A stretch of DNA of 64,000 nt from Candidatus Phyllobacterium onerii (GTDB lineage: Bacteria > Pseudomonadota > Alphaproteobacteria > Rhizobiales > Rhizobiaceae): the NCBI RefSeq assembly GCF_028331445.1, contig NZ_JAQMHX010000009.1, forward strand, positions 62,001-126,000, written 5' to 3'. Positions 25,759 to 33,556 of this stretch are shown here, in pieces. The translations under genes and the position numbers were made by a program. Under the pieces are notes generated by a model. That model had not been told where the DNA came from, did no database searches, and was given only the letters and a program-made list of their open reading frames with translations. The number at the start of each line of letters is the position of its first letter. Position 1 is the first letter of the stretch.

Positions 25759-26802
25759 TTATGCCGCGTCCTGAATGGCAGCCAGCTTCCAGTCCGAATC
25801 GGGCTTGCGCACGAACGTCCAGACTTCGGTCGTCTGCGAGGGCTGCTCTTCGTCGCCCTTGACGACGCGTCCGGTCTGCCTGTCCACCATGGAATCGACG
25901 CTCTCATACCGCATGGCCGTAGTCGCGTATTGCGCGTCGCCTTCGGCCCAGGCTTCGGCGATATCGGCCTGCAGGAGCTTCACATCGGAGACGCTGTTGC
26001 GCAACCCGTCCGTCGCATTCTGGCCGAGCTCCTCCGCGAGGTAGGACATGGCTTCCGGCGTGGTAAGATTGCGCAGCGTCGCGTAATCTTCCTTGCCATA
26101 GGCCGTCTGCACCTCGGTCAGAAGCTTCTCGAACGTTTCGAGATCATCCTGCTTGAGGCCGATTTCATCCGACGCCCCAGCAAGGCCGGCCGTCGCGTAA
26201 CCCTTGTTGTTGTTACCCGCAGGAGCCTGACCGGCCGTATTCTGGTTCGAGGCAGAGCCGATCGTCGGCACGCGCATCGGCGAGACGTTCGATGGTTCTT
26301 CATCATAGGCGTTACGTCCAAAGCCCTGCGCCGTACCGGCAGCTGCCGGCGAAGACTGGCGCGAACGGAAGAAGCGCATGGCCAGCATGACTGCTCCGAT
26401 CACCAATGCGATCTGCAACAGCATGCCGAGCATGCCTGCAGCGCCACCGAAACCGTATCCAAGGAACGCGCCGAGCAGGCCGCCGAGAAGCAGGCCACCC
26501 AGCAGCGAACGGCCCATGCCGCCGAACAGTCCCGGACGTTGCTGCGCCGCCGTCGGCGCCGTGGCACCCGGCTGATTTTGCGGCCTCGGCGTCATCGAAC
26601 GCTCGATTGGCGCAGCAGGTGCTGGCGCCGTACGCGTCGGCGCAGGCGCCTGGAAGGTACGCGAGCCGCGGCTGCCGAAACCACCACCACCAAAACCGCC
26701 GGCACGCCGGGCATCGGCCTCATAAACAGCGCTGAACGATACCGCCAATCCTATGACGAGTATCGCGGCTATCCTGCCAAGGCGAGAAAGGTAAAGCGGC
26801 AT
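25759..26802 (-). CDS. Tim44-domain membrane protein
   Basis: A 347-residue protein. A signal or anchor helix near residues 8-28 is followed by a Gly/Arg and Ala/Pro/Thr-rich low-complexity segment, two glycine-rich hydrophobic segments (LLGGLLLGGLLGAFLGYGFG and MLGMLLQIALVIGAVMLAM), a linker, and a C-terminal Tim44-like domain of about 130 residues (DDLETFEKLLTEVQTAYGKED to WKLAAIQDAA). Bacterial relatives are widespread in alphaproteobacteria and linked to membrane protein handling. Function is unproved. It stands alone between two repeat elements. Confidence 0.88.
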   Translation of the reverse strand: MPLYLSRLGRIAAILVIGLAVSFSAVYEADARRAGGFGGGGFGSRGSRTFQAPAPTRTAPAPAAPIERSMTPRPQNQPGATAPTAAQQRPGLFGGMGRSLLGGLLLGGLLGAFLGYGFGGAAGMLGMLLQIALVIGAVMLAMRFFRSRQSSPAAAGTAQGFGRNAYDEEPSNVSPMRVPTIGSASNQNTAGQAPAGNNNKGYATAGLAGASDEIGLKQDDLETFEKLLTEVQTAYGKEDYATLRNLTTPEAMSYLAEELGQNATDGLRNSVSDVKLLQADIAEAWAEGDAQYATTAMRYESVDSMVDRQTGRVVKGDEEQPSQTTEVWTFVRKPDSDWKLAAIQDAA

Positions 26803-26923
26803 GCAGATGATCTCCTCTATGCGTGTCCTGTGACACTTCGTCCACGCATATGGTGAGGGCTTCAGCGGATTTGAAGGATTGACGCTAAAATATCGAAAGA
26901 ACGAGAATGACCGGGTGCGGCGC

Positions 26924-27066
26924 GAGACCGTTCGAGAATTCGGCCTGATGAGTCAGCTGGTGTGGTTGTCGAGAACCGAAGCGCAGCGGACTTATTGGTC
27001 CGTGAGCATCGGAAGCGCAGAAAACCGCATCAGATGGCCATCGGGATGAATAAATCGAACGGTCTC
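26924..27066. repeat. RIME-like palindromic element, copy A
   Basis: The terminal arms GAGACCGTTCGA and TCGAACGGTCTC pair perfectly. The core carries the shared strings CCTGATGAGTCAGCTGG, GCGCAG-GGAC and CATCAGATGGCCATC. The right arm runs into the TGA stop (27065-27067) of the minus-strand molybdoprotein gene. Copies B, C and D are at 31331, 42950 and 56424. The name is by resemblance to rhizobial RIME elements. Confidence 0.85.
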
Positions 27067-27838
27067 AGATTCCGGCGTACCACTCGTAACCCCGATCCTC
27101 CCAGAACCCGCCCTTGCCTCCTGCGAGGTTCTTGAAACTGTCCACGAGCTCAATACCCATGACGTATTTGGCGTGCTTGTAGCCGAGCTGACGTTCAACG
27201 CGCAGCCGTAGTGGCGCGCCGTGGGCGACTTCAAGGTCCTTGCCATTCATGCTGTAGGCAAGGATCGTTTGCGGATGCCAGGCATCGACGAGATCAATGC
27301 TTTCATAGTACCGGCCGCTGCCGTCGAGTGATGGTTCGAGGTCATCGGCGCAATGGAACACCGCATAGCGGGCGCCCGGTGCAAGGCCGGCCTTTTCCAG
27401 CACGAGGCCGAGCGGCACGCCGGTCCACTTGCCAATGGCGCTCCAGCCTTCGACGCAGTCGTGCCGGGTGATCTGAGTGCGCGACGGCATCGCCTTGAGG
27501 TCGGCCAGCGACAGGTTCAGCGGCGTCTTTACCATGCCGTTCACGACGAGTTTCCAGTCGGCGAAATTGTTTTCCGTCATGCGCGCGTAATCTTCGCTGT
27601 CCGGCTGCGAGGTGCCATTGGCCTTGAAGACCGGGGACAGGTCAGCCTCGGAAAATTCGCGTGCCAGCGTCTGCTGTGACATCAGCAACCGTTGTGCGCC
27701 CATCGACAGGGACTCGGCTTTTTGCAGGATGTCGTTGACGGTCGTGCTCTGCACCATTGCATCACAGCCTGTGAGCAGTCCTGTCGCCGCGACACTCGAG
27801 CCGATCAGGAAACGGCGGCGGGTAAGATCGAAGCTCAT
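27065..27838 (-). CDS. YedY/MsrP-like molybdopterin oxidoreductase, Tat-exported
   Basis: A 257-residue protein of the sulfite oxidase superfamily. The N-terminus has a twin-arginine signal (TRRRFLIG at residues 6-13) overlapping a lipobox-like LLTGC at 21-25, so it may be a Tat lipoprotein. Cys128 in TRHDCVEGWS is the molybdenum ligand, and NGKDLEVAHGAPLRLRVERQLGY is the conserved MoCo-binding end. It overlaps the cytochrome b gene by four bases (ATGA). MsrP-type enzymes reduce methionine sulfoxide in periplasmic proteins; this one is shorter than MsrP and paired with a b561-like cytochrome rather than MsrQ, so its substrate is open. Confidence 0.88.
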   Translation of the reverse strand: MSFDLTRRRFLIGSSVAATGLLTGCDAMVQSTTVNDILQKAESLSMGAQRLLMSQQTLAREFSEADLSPVFKANGTSQPDSEDYARMTENNFADWKLVVNGMVKTPLNLSLADLKAMPSRTQITRHDCVEGWSAIGKWTGVPLGLVLEKAGLAPGARYAVFHCADDLEPSLDGSGRYYESIDLVDAWHPQTILAYSMNGKDLEVAHGAPLRLRVERQLGYKHAKYVMGIELVDSFKNLAGGKGGFWEDRGYEWYAGI

Positions 27839-28707
27839 TTCGACACCTCGTTCTTTGGTTCGAATTTCAGCGCGTAGTAGCCGGTGATCATCGATCGCAG
27901 ATTGTTCCAGACGCCGGAAACCAGCACCATGACGATGTGGACAATAACGAAGATGACGATCAGCGACGCGGTGATGAAATGAATGGTACGTGCCGACTGC
28001 CGGCCGCCGAAGACATCGAGCAGCCAGGGGAAGATCGCATTGAAGCCCGGCGACATGGTTAGCCCGGTCAGCACCATCAACGGCAGGATGATGAAGATAA
28101 CGGCCATATAGGTCAGCTTCTGTAGAGAATTGTAATGACGCGCTTTCTCGCCCTTGGGAAACTTGAGCCGCGCATGATCCGCAATCTCCTGCGCCAGATG
28201 GCCCGGCGTCAATTGATCCTTGGTTGGTACGATATCGCGGCGGAAGTGCCGGCCGATCAGGCCATAGAGCAGATAGACCAGACCATTGATGACGAAGAAC
28301 CAGGCGAAGAAGAAGTGCCAGCGACGGCCCGTCGCAAGATCCTGATAGCTCGGGATGGTGATCCAGGCAGGGAAAGCACGCGGGCTGAGCTCGCCGTCCT
28401 CGGTCGAGGCGCCGAGCACACCGGTCGTATTCACCGAAAGCGAACCGATGCGTGTCACGCCCTTGATCGTATTGCCATCCTCGACAGCACCGATGGAAAT
28501 GAACGAAGGGTCGGGAAGCGCATCGGCGCCGTATTGGCCCCAGTAAAGATTTGGATGGGCGTTGAAGATTTGCAGGCCGCTCATCAGAAGGAAGCTCAGG
28601 CACAAGACGTTCAGCCAGTGGGTGATGCGCACCGCCACGGAATGACGGTAGAACAAAACCTTCTTCGGCTTGGCGGTGTCTGTGACACCTGATGTGACGC
28701 TTGCCAT
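27835..28707 (-). CDS. Cytochrome b561-type membrane subunit
   Basis: A 290-residue inner membrane protein with about four to five hydrophobic segments. Histidines likely to bind haem b lie in FYRHSVAVRITHWLNVLCLS, WHFFFAWFFVINGL and HFITASLIVIFVIVHIVMV. It has a long periplasmic insert after the first helix. It resembles the thiosulfate reductase/Ni-Fe hydrogenase cytochrome b group and would pass quinol electrons to the molybdoprotein it overlaps. ATG 28707 is chosen for GGAGG just upstream; ATG 28719 is an alternative. Confidence 0.88.
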   Translation of the reverse strand: MASVTSGVTDTAKPKKVLFYRHSVAVRITHWLNVLCLSFLLMSGLQIFNAHPNLYWGQYGADALPDPSFISIGAVEDGNTIKGVTRIGSLSVNTTGVLGASTEDGELSPRAFPAWITIPSYQDLATGRRWHFFFAWFFVINGLVYLLYGLIGRHFRRDIVPTKDQLTPGHLAQEIADHARLKFPKGEKARHYNSLQKLTYMAVIFIILPLMVLTGLTMSPGFNAIFPWLLDVFGGRQSARTIHFITASLIVIFVIVHIVMVLVSGVWNNLRSMITGYYALKFEPKNEVSK

Positions 28708-28729
28708 TCGAGCCTCCATGGTACTGGAA

Positions 28730-28799
28730 ATTGGTTGTACGTGGTTTACCCTTTGACGAGCTTGCCGCTTGTAAAACGGCGAACCACGCACAACCCAAT
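28730..28799. repeat. Imperfect inverted repeat of the GTGCGTGGTT class
   Basis: ATTGGTTGTACGTGGTT (28730-28746) faces GAACCACGCACAACCCAAT (28781-28799). It lies between the cytochrome b gene and the MXKDX gene and shares GAACCACGCAC with the perfect element at 41701-41851. Confidence 0.6.
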
Positions 28800-28805
28800 C
28801 AAATA

Positions 28806-29096
28806 TTAGTTTGTCGTCTTCTTCTTCGGAGCCATCGTGCCCATGGCATCAGGCTTCATCGCATCCTTTTTCGTCATGGTGCTTTTCTTCATTGTATCCT
28901 TTTTCATCGCCATTGTGTCGCATTCCTTCATCATGGAATCCTTCTTCATGGCGTCTTTTTCCATGCCGGCATGTTTCATACAGTCAGCCTTGTTCATGGG
29001 CTTCATGGCGTCTTCGGCCTGGGCAATGCTGGCTCCAGCAAATGCTGTTGTCAAAGCGAAAGCCGAAAGCGCGAGGCTGCGTGTGAGAATGTTCAT
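28806..29096 (-). CDS. Secreted pentapeptide MXKDX-repeat protein, methionine-rich
   Basis: A 96-residue protein. Residues 1-27 are a Sec signal ending AQA. The mature 69 residues hold 14 methionines and many lysines and aspartates, arranged as repeats such as MEKDAMKKDSMMK and MKKDTMKKSTMTKKD, the hallmark of the pentapeptide MXKDX family (TIGR02953). Two cysteines are also present. Function is not established. GGGAG precedes ATG 29096. It sits between a cytochrome b/molybdoprotein pair and a DUF1223 protein, next to an ECF sigma factor, which suggests an envelope redox or metal stress role. Confidence 0.85.
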   Translation of the reverse strand: MNILTRSLALSAFALTTAFAGASIAQAEDAMKPMNKADCMKHAGMEKDAMKKDSMMKECDTMAMKKDTMKKSTMTKKDAMKPDAMGTMAPKKKTTN

Positions 29097-29200
29097 GGAT
29101 GTTCTCCCTTGGTTTGAATGAGACACGAATGCAAGTGTCTTCGAGTTTCAGATGCCCTTTGACATCCGCGTGATCCTGGGAACACCAGGAATTCTTTGAA

Positions 29201-29917
29201 TTATTCGGTGGCGGCGGCGAGTATCGGTCCGCCATTCGGTGTCTGTACGAGAACGGCTGTCCGCAGCCCCGGCTTGGTAGCGGGGAAAGTCACCGTCTGC
29301 GGCTTGCCGCTCCAGCTTCCAACCTTGGTCAAGCTGTGAACGACGTTTTTATGGGGGAGCGTGTGGCCGCTATTCTCGCCGCTTCTGACCGGCACGTTTA
29401 CGGTGTGGTCATTGTAGGTGACGAGCCAGATGTCGGCATTGCCGCCGGGTGCTTTGCCCTCGCCGATCGTCAGGGAACGGTCTTTCAAATCCAGCCGCGG
29501 CGCACTGAGTGTTCCTTGCGCCTTGATAAGCTGGTCCACTTCGGAAATCCTGTTGCCGACAACATCGGCGCGCCCGTTAACCACCATTTGCGGCGTGAAA
29601 GGTCCATCGCGGCCAAGCGGCGTCTCATAGACCTCCTGGCGGTCCGTATATTCTGGCTTGGCAAAAATATCCTTCCACCCGAGTCGGTCCCAATAGGTCA
29701 CGCCAAAACTCAGGGCAAGGATGCCCGGGCGCTTGCTGAGCTCGATCAGATTGGCGTTTGCCGGCGGGCAGGAAGAACAGCCTTGGCTGGTGAAGAGTTC
29801 AACCACGGTGAGCGGCCGCGAGGTGTCGGCATAGGCTCCACCGCCCGCGCCAAGCATGACAGTTGCGGCGGTCAATGCGATGGACACCATGTGAGAGCGC
29901 TTTGGCTGAATTCCCAT
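29201..29917 (-). CDS. DUF1223 secreted thioredoxin-like protein
   Basis: A 238-residue exported protein. A signal peptide of about 30 residues ends near GGAYA. The DUF1223 motif VVELFTSQGCSSCPPANANL carries a thioredoxin-like CSSC pair, followed by YWDRLGWKDIFAKPEYTDRQ and GPFTPQMVVNGR. GGAG lies before ATG 29917; TTG 29923 is an unlikely alternative. It is divergent from the ECF sigma gene and has a matching ECF-type promoter at 29970-29997, so it probably belongs to that regulon. Confidence 0.9.
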   Translation of the reverse strand: MGIQPKRSHMVSIALTAATVMLGAGGGAYADTSRPLTVVELFTSQGCSSCPPANANLIELSKRPGILALSFGVTYWDRLGWKDIFAKPEYTDRQEVYETPLGRDGPFTPQMVVNGRADVVGNRISEVDQLIKAQGTLSAPRLDLKDRSLTIGEGKAPGGNADIWLVTYNDHTVNVPVRSGENSGHTLPHKNVVHSLTKVGSWSGKPQTVTFPATKPGLRTAVLVQTPNGGPILAAATE

Positions 29918-29969
29918 CTTCAACTCCTGAAAACTGCAAATGAGCGGTCATGTGCCGGTCACATCAGGG

Positions 29970-29997
29970 AATACGAAGGGAACCAGAAATAGGTTAC
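29970..29997 (-). promoter_or_regulatory. ECF-type promoter for the DUF1223 gene
   Basis: On the minus strand GTAACC (29992-29997) is followed after exactly 16 bases by CGTATT (29970-29975). This has the same layout as the promoter before the sigma gene on the other strand. It lies about 53 bases before the DUF1223 start. Confidence 0.65.
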
Positions 29998-30075
29998 AGC
30001 GATCACGGTTTGGTGATCAATCTTTGGTGGAATCCAGTTTCAAGCATTGACGTGCCGCCATGTTCCATCTCATCT

Positions 30076-30103
30076 GTAACCTTTATCCCGCATCGCGCGA
30101 ATA
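30076..30103 (+). promoter_or_regulatory. ECF-type promoter for the sigma/anti-sigma operon
   Basis: GTAACC (30076-30081), a 16-base spacer and CGAATA (30098-30103). The GTAAC and CGWA boxes fit autoregulated ECF sigma promoters in alphaproteobacteria. Confidence 0.7.
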
Positions 30104-30117
30104 AGGATTGAAACGGA

Positions 30118-30672
30118 GTGAATCCGGTCGAAACGCGGTTGAAAGAACTGATGCTCGCGAGCCTCGATGGCGATGCGCGGAGCTATGGCATTCTCCTGAA
30201 TGACCTTGCCAGGCATCTGCGCTTTTATTTCCTGCGCCGGTTGTCGGATGCGCACAAAGGCGATGCCGACGACCTGGTGCAGGAAACCCTGATGTCGCTG
30301 CATACACGGCGCGCGACATACGAGACCGACCGGCCTTTTACAGCGTGGCTGCATGCGATCGCACGCTACAAGCTGATCGATCATTTCAGGCGAAACCGTA
30401 TTCGCGTAACGGTTCCGCTCGACGATGCGGAGGATCTGTTCGCTGTTGACCAGTCCGACGCAGCGGCGGATCGCATGGATGTGGAGCGGCTGTTGCAATC
30501 GGTACCTGAGAAATCGCGGGACCTGATCTACAGGACGAAGATCGAAGGCCAGTCTATCGCCGAAGTGGCGCAGAGCACAGGCTTGTCGGAGGCTTCGGTC
30601 AAGGTAGGGATACACAGAGGAATCAAGGCGATTGCCGCGAAGTTGAAAGGACGGGCAGATGACGACCGATGA
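30118..30672 (+). CDS. ECF sigma factor (SigF/EcfF-like)
   Basis: A 184-residue group 4 sigma factor. Region 2 includes DADDLVQETLMSLHTRRATYE and FTAWLHAIARYKLIDHFRR; region 4 includes IEGQSIAEVAQSTGLSEASVK. No ATG fits, so GTG 30118 is used. The gene overlaps the NrsF-type anti-sigma by 14 bases. In Caulobacter the SigF-NrsF pair answers heavy metal and oxidative stress; the same cue is plausible here. Both this operon and the divergent DUF1223 gene carry GTAACC-N16-CGWAT promoters. Confidence 0.92.
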   Translation: MNPVETRLKELMLASLDGDARSYGILLNDLARHLRFYFLRRLSDAHKGDADDLVQETLMSLHTRRATYETDRPFTAWLHAIARYKLIDHFRRNRIRVTVPLDDAEDLFAVDQSDAAADRMDVERLLQSVPEKSRDLIYRTKIEGQSIAEVAQSTGLSEASVKVGIHRGIKAIAAKLKGRADDDR

Positions 30673-31300
30673 CCTGATCGCCCGCCTGACCGGCGAGTTG
30701 AAACCGGTATCGCGCCTGGCCGTTTTTTGGCGGGTCGTGATCGGCCTCGGCATCAGCCTCGTTGTCTCGTCCGCCATGATGTACTTCTGGCTCGGCATGC
30801 GGCCCGACATGATGACGGCCACGGGAACGATGATGTTCTGGACCAAGTTCGCCTATACGCTGATCCTCGCTGTCGCTGGTACATGGGCGGTCAAGCGCAT
30901 CGCTTATCCGCTCGGTAGCATCCGGGTGAGTCTCGCCGTGATGGCCGCAACGATTGTGGTGATGATCGTTCTTGCCATGGCGAAACTGGCGATGACACCG
31001 CCCGATCAACATATGGCGATGATGACGGGGCATACGATTGCCGTTTGTACCCGCAACATCGTCCTTCTGTCGCTGCCCTTGCTGGTCGGTGCGTTCTGGG
31101 TGCTGCGCGGTCTGGCGCCGACGCGTCTGACGGTGGCGGGTGCTGCGGCAGGTCTTGCCGCCGGCGCCATTGCTTCGCTGGTTTATTCGTTCCACTGCGA
31201 TGAAAGCGCCATGCCGTTTATTGCGGTCTGGTACACGCTCGGCATTCTGATCCCCGGCCTGATCGGCGCCATTGCCGGGCGTTTCGTACTGCGGTGGTAG
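30659..31300 (+). CDS. NrsF-like (DUF1109) membrane anti-sigma factor
   Basis: A 213-residue membrane protein with a short cytosolic start (MTTDDLIARLTGEL) and six hydrophobic segments. A cysteine in GHTIAVCTRNIVLLS and one in SFHCDESAMPF are at the membrane faces where the NrsF family keeps redox-responsive cysteines. It should hold the sigma factor encoded just upstream at the membrane until a stress signal. The 14-base overlap supports coupled translation. Confidence 0.88.
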   Translation: MTTDDLIARLTGELKPVSRLAVFWRVVIGLGISLVVSSAMMYFWLGMRPDMMTATGTMMFWTKFAYTLILAVAGTWAVKRIAYPLGSIRVSLAVMAATIVVMIVLAMAKLAMTPPDQHMAMMTGHTIAVCTRNIVLLSLPLLVGAFWVLRGLAPTRLTVAGAAAGLAAGAIASLVYSFHCDESAMPFIAVWYTLGILIPGLIGAIAGRFVLRW

Positions 31301-31330
31301 CTCTTTGCCCTCCCCTTGCGGGAGGGGGAT

Positions 31331-31473
31331 TGAGACCTTTTGAGAATTCAGCCTGATGAGTCAGCTGGAGTGATTTTCGAGAACCGAAGCGCAGTGGACA
31401 TTTGGGTCCATGAGCACCGGAAGCGGAGAAAATCGCATCAGATGGCCATCAGGGTGGATTGGCAAAGGTCTCA
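31331..31473. repeat. RIME-like palindromic element, copy B
   Basis: Terminal arms TGAGACCTTT (31331-31340) and AAAGGTCTCA (31464-31473) are perfect complements; the last three bases are the TGA stop of iolB on the minus strand. The core matches copies A, C and D. A short CCCTCCCC-TTGCGGGAGGGG hairpin lies just before it at 31308. Confidence 0.85.
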
Positions 31474-32265
31474 TTTCATGAGCCATTCGTGCTCCACAGC
31501 ATTGTGGAATTTCCACGTGCGCTTTGGCCCGGCCATGACGTTGAGATAGTAGAGATCGTAGCCGTGGCAGGCGGCGCAGGGGTGATAACCCTTGGGCACC
31601 ATCACCACGTCGCCGTCCTCGATTGCCATGGCCTCGTCCAGCGAGCGGTCATCCGTATAGACCCGCTGAAAGCCAAAGCCCTGGCGGGGGTTGAAGCGAT
31701 GATAGTAGGTCTCTTCCAGGTAGGACTCTGCGGGAAGGTTGTCCTGGTCGTGCTTGTGCGGCGGGTAGCTCGACGTATGTCCCCCCGGCGTGATCACCTC
31801 GACGACCAAGAGCGAATCCGCCGGCTCGTTCTCCGGCAGAATATTGGTGACGTAGCGGGTATTGGTCCCCTTGCCGCGCGTTTCCTGGGAAAGACCCTCC
31901 GGCGAAATTATCCGCACCGGCAAGCCGCCGCCAAGACCCGGCGCCGAACAAACGGCGAGCTCGACGTCGGTCTCCGCAGATACCCACCAATCGGACCCTT
32001 GCGGCAGATACACCGACGAGGGCTTGCCTTCGAAGGGCGACATGCGGGTCCCGAGCAGCCCGAGGTCCTCGCCATTGGCTGTGACTTTGCCTTTGCCCGT
32101 CACGAAGACCAGGCAGACTTCCTTGTCTTCCGTTTTTCCGCAAACCGACTGGCCGGCATCCAGCTTGTGCAAATCGAAACCGACATAGCTCCAGCCCGCT
32201 GTTTCAGGCGTCACATGAGCCACATGGCCCGGGCCTTGCATGGCCTTCAAAAGCAGTTTCGACAT
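31471..32265 (-). CDS. iolB: 5-deoxy-glucuronate isomerase
   Basis: A 264-residue cupin-fold isomerase of inositol catabolism that turns 5-deoxy-D-glucuronate into 5-dehydro-2-deoxy-D-gluconate. The metal-binding segment SYPPHKHDQD and the following EETYYHRFNP are typical. It is the last gene of iolC-iolD-iolE-(small gene)-iolB on the minus strand. Its TGA stop is formed by the end of RIME-like copy B. Confidence 0.95.
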   Translation of the reverse strand: MSKLLLKAMQGPGHVAHVTPETAGWSYVGFDLHKLDAGQSVCGKTEDKEVCLVFVTGKGKVTANGEDLGLLGTRMSPFEGKPSSVYLPQGSDWWVSAETDVELAVCSAPGLGGGLPVRIISPEGLSQETRGKGTNTRYVTNILPENEPADSLLVVEVITPGGHTSSYPPHKHDQDNLPAESYLEETYYHRFNPRQGFGFQRVYTDDRSLDEAMAIEDGDVVMVPKGYHPCAACHGYDLYYLNVMAGPKRTWKFHNAVEHEWLMK

Positions 32266-32268
32266 GGT

Positions 32269-32508
32269 TTACTCCTTATCGGTGCCAGCGTCTTCCGACT
32301 TGACAGTTTCCGCCGGCTGAACGGGTTCGGATGCATCGAAGATGATGAAGAATTGCCAGATCCCGTAGGCGGCGAAAGCCAAAACGATGATGCCCCAGAA
32401 TGGTGTCCCGGTTGCGAACTCGAAGATCGACCACGCAATACAGAACGCTACAACGGCGACGCGCCGCCACAGCGGGCGAAACCAGGGGTGATTACTGTCT
32501 TTGTTCAT
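32269..32508 (-). CDS. Small DUF3329-like membrane protein in the iol operon
   Basis: A 79-residue protein with two hydrophobic segments (VAVVAFCIAWSIFEFATG and WGIIVLAFAAYGIWQFFI) and a charged C-terminal tail. The start NHPWFRPLWRR resembles DUF3329 family proteins. It lies between iolE and iolB, three bases before iolB, so it is co-transcribed with inositol catabolism. Its role is not known. ATG 32508 is preferred to the longer frame from 32526. Confidence 0.75.
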   Translation of the reverse strand: MNKDSNHPWFRPLWRRVAVVAFCIAWSIFEFATGTPFWGIIVLAFAAYGIWQFFIIFDASEPVQPAETVKSEDAGTDKE

Positions 32509-32522
32509 GTTGAACCCACTTT

Positions 32523-33452
32523 TCAACCCTTGGGGAAACCCTGAGTCTCGACCGTATAACCGGCGGCAGTCATGACCCGCATCAGCTCCTTATACCCGAC
32601 TTGCGCCATCTTGAGCGGTGGATTTTTCTTCGGATCCTGTTCGGCCTCGACCACGAACCAGCCTTCATAGCCGTAATCGGCAAACTTTTGGACGATTGCA
32701 CCGAAATCCAGCGAGCCGTCACCCGGTACGGTGAAGGCGCCGAGGGCAACCGCGTCGAGGAAGGACTGCCTCGAGCGGTCCAGACCGTCGATCACCGTCA
32801 TGCGAACATCCTTGACATGCACGTGGTTGATCCGCCGGTGATGATTGTCGATTGCGCGCAGTACGTCGCCGCCGGCGAAGGCCAGATGGCCGGCATCCAG
32901 CAGGAGCGGAATACCCTCGCCGGAATGTTTCATGAAGGCGTCGAGCTCCGGTTCGGTTTCGACGACTGCCGCCATGTGGTGATGGTAGGAGAGCGGCATG
33001 CCCTGCTGTGCGCACCATTCACCGAACTCGGTGACCTTGCGAGCATAGGCCTTCATCTCCTCGTCGCCGAGTTTCGGTTTGGTAGCCAGGGGCTTGGACC
33101 GATCGCCCTGGATCGAGCGGCCGACCTCGCCATAGACGATGCAGGGCGCATTCACGGCCTTGAAAAGGTCGATCATCGGCTGGATGCGTTCCTTGTTCTT
33201 CGCCAGATCCTCGTCAACCAGCGTGCCTGAGAACCAGCCGCCGCACAGCGTAACATCCGCCTCCCGCAGGATCGGCAGCATCACATCCGGATCGTTGGGA
33301 AATCGGCGACCCATTTCCATGCCGGTAAAGCCCGCAAAACGCGATTGGCGAAGGCACTCCTCCAGCGAGACGTCGTCACTGAGCTCCGCGAGATCATCGT
33401 TCCACCATGCGATCGGGGACATGCCCAGTTTTGCCTTCACGTCATTCTCCAT
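32523..33452 (-). CDS. iolE: Myo-inosose-2 dehydratase
   Basis: A 309-residue TIM-barrel enzyme that dehydrates 2-keto-myo-inositol to the diketone. It starts with the family pattern KLGMSPIAWWNDDLAEL, and has CGGWFSGTLVDED, LSYHHHMAAVVE, PLLLDAGHLAFAGGD and HVKDVR with the metal-binding His, Asp and Glu residues. It follows iolD in the operon. Confidence 0.96.
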   Translation of the reverse strand: MENDVKAKLGMSPIAWWNDDLAELSDDVSLEECLRQSRFAGFTGMEMGRRFPNDPDVMLPILREADVTLCGGWFSGTLVDEDLAKNKERIQPMIDLFKAVNAPCIVYGEVGRSIQGDRSKPLATKPKLGDEEMKAYARKVTEFGEWCAQQGMPLSYHHHMAAVVETEPELDAFMKHSGEGIPLLLDAGHLAFAGGDVLRAIDNHHRRINHVHVKDVRMTVIDGLDRSRQSFLDAVALGAFTVPGDGSLDFGAIVQKFADYGYEGWFVVEAEQDPKKNPPLKMAQVGYKELMRVMTAAGYTVETQGFPKG

Positions 33453-33556
33453 TCCGAATTGAGGTTTTGTTTTTGCCAGTCGAGAACCAGGCAGTCATCA
33501 CTCGGCTCTATAACCTGTCACCCCCTCTGGCCAGAGGGATCAATTTGTCACGACAT

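Noticed and set aside
27839-28798. Continuation of the molybdoprotein frame upstream to 28798 as one 577-residue protein
   Set aside because: The upstream part is an out-of-frame reading of the cytochrome b gene. The Tat signal start at 27838 with ATGA overlap is the natural start.
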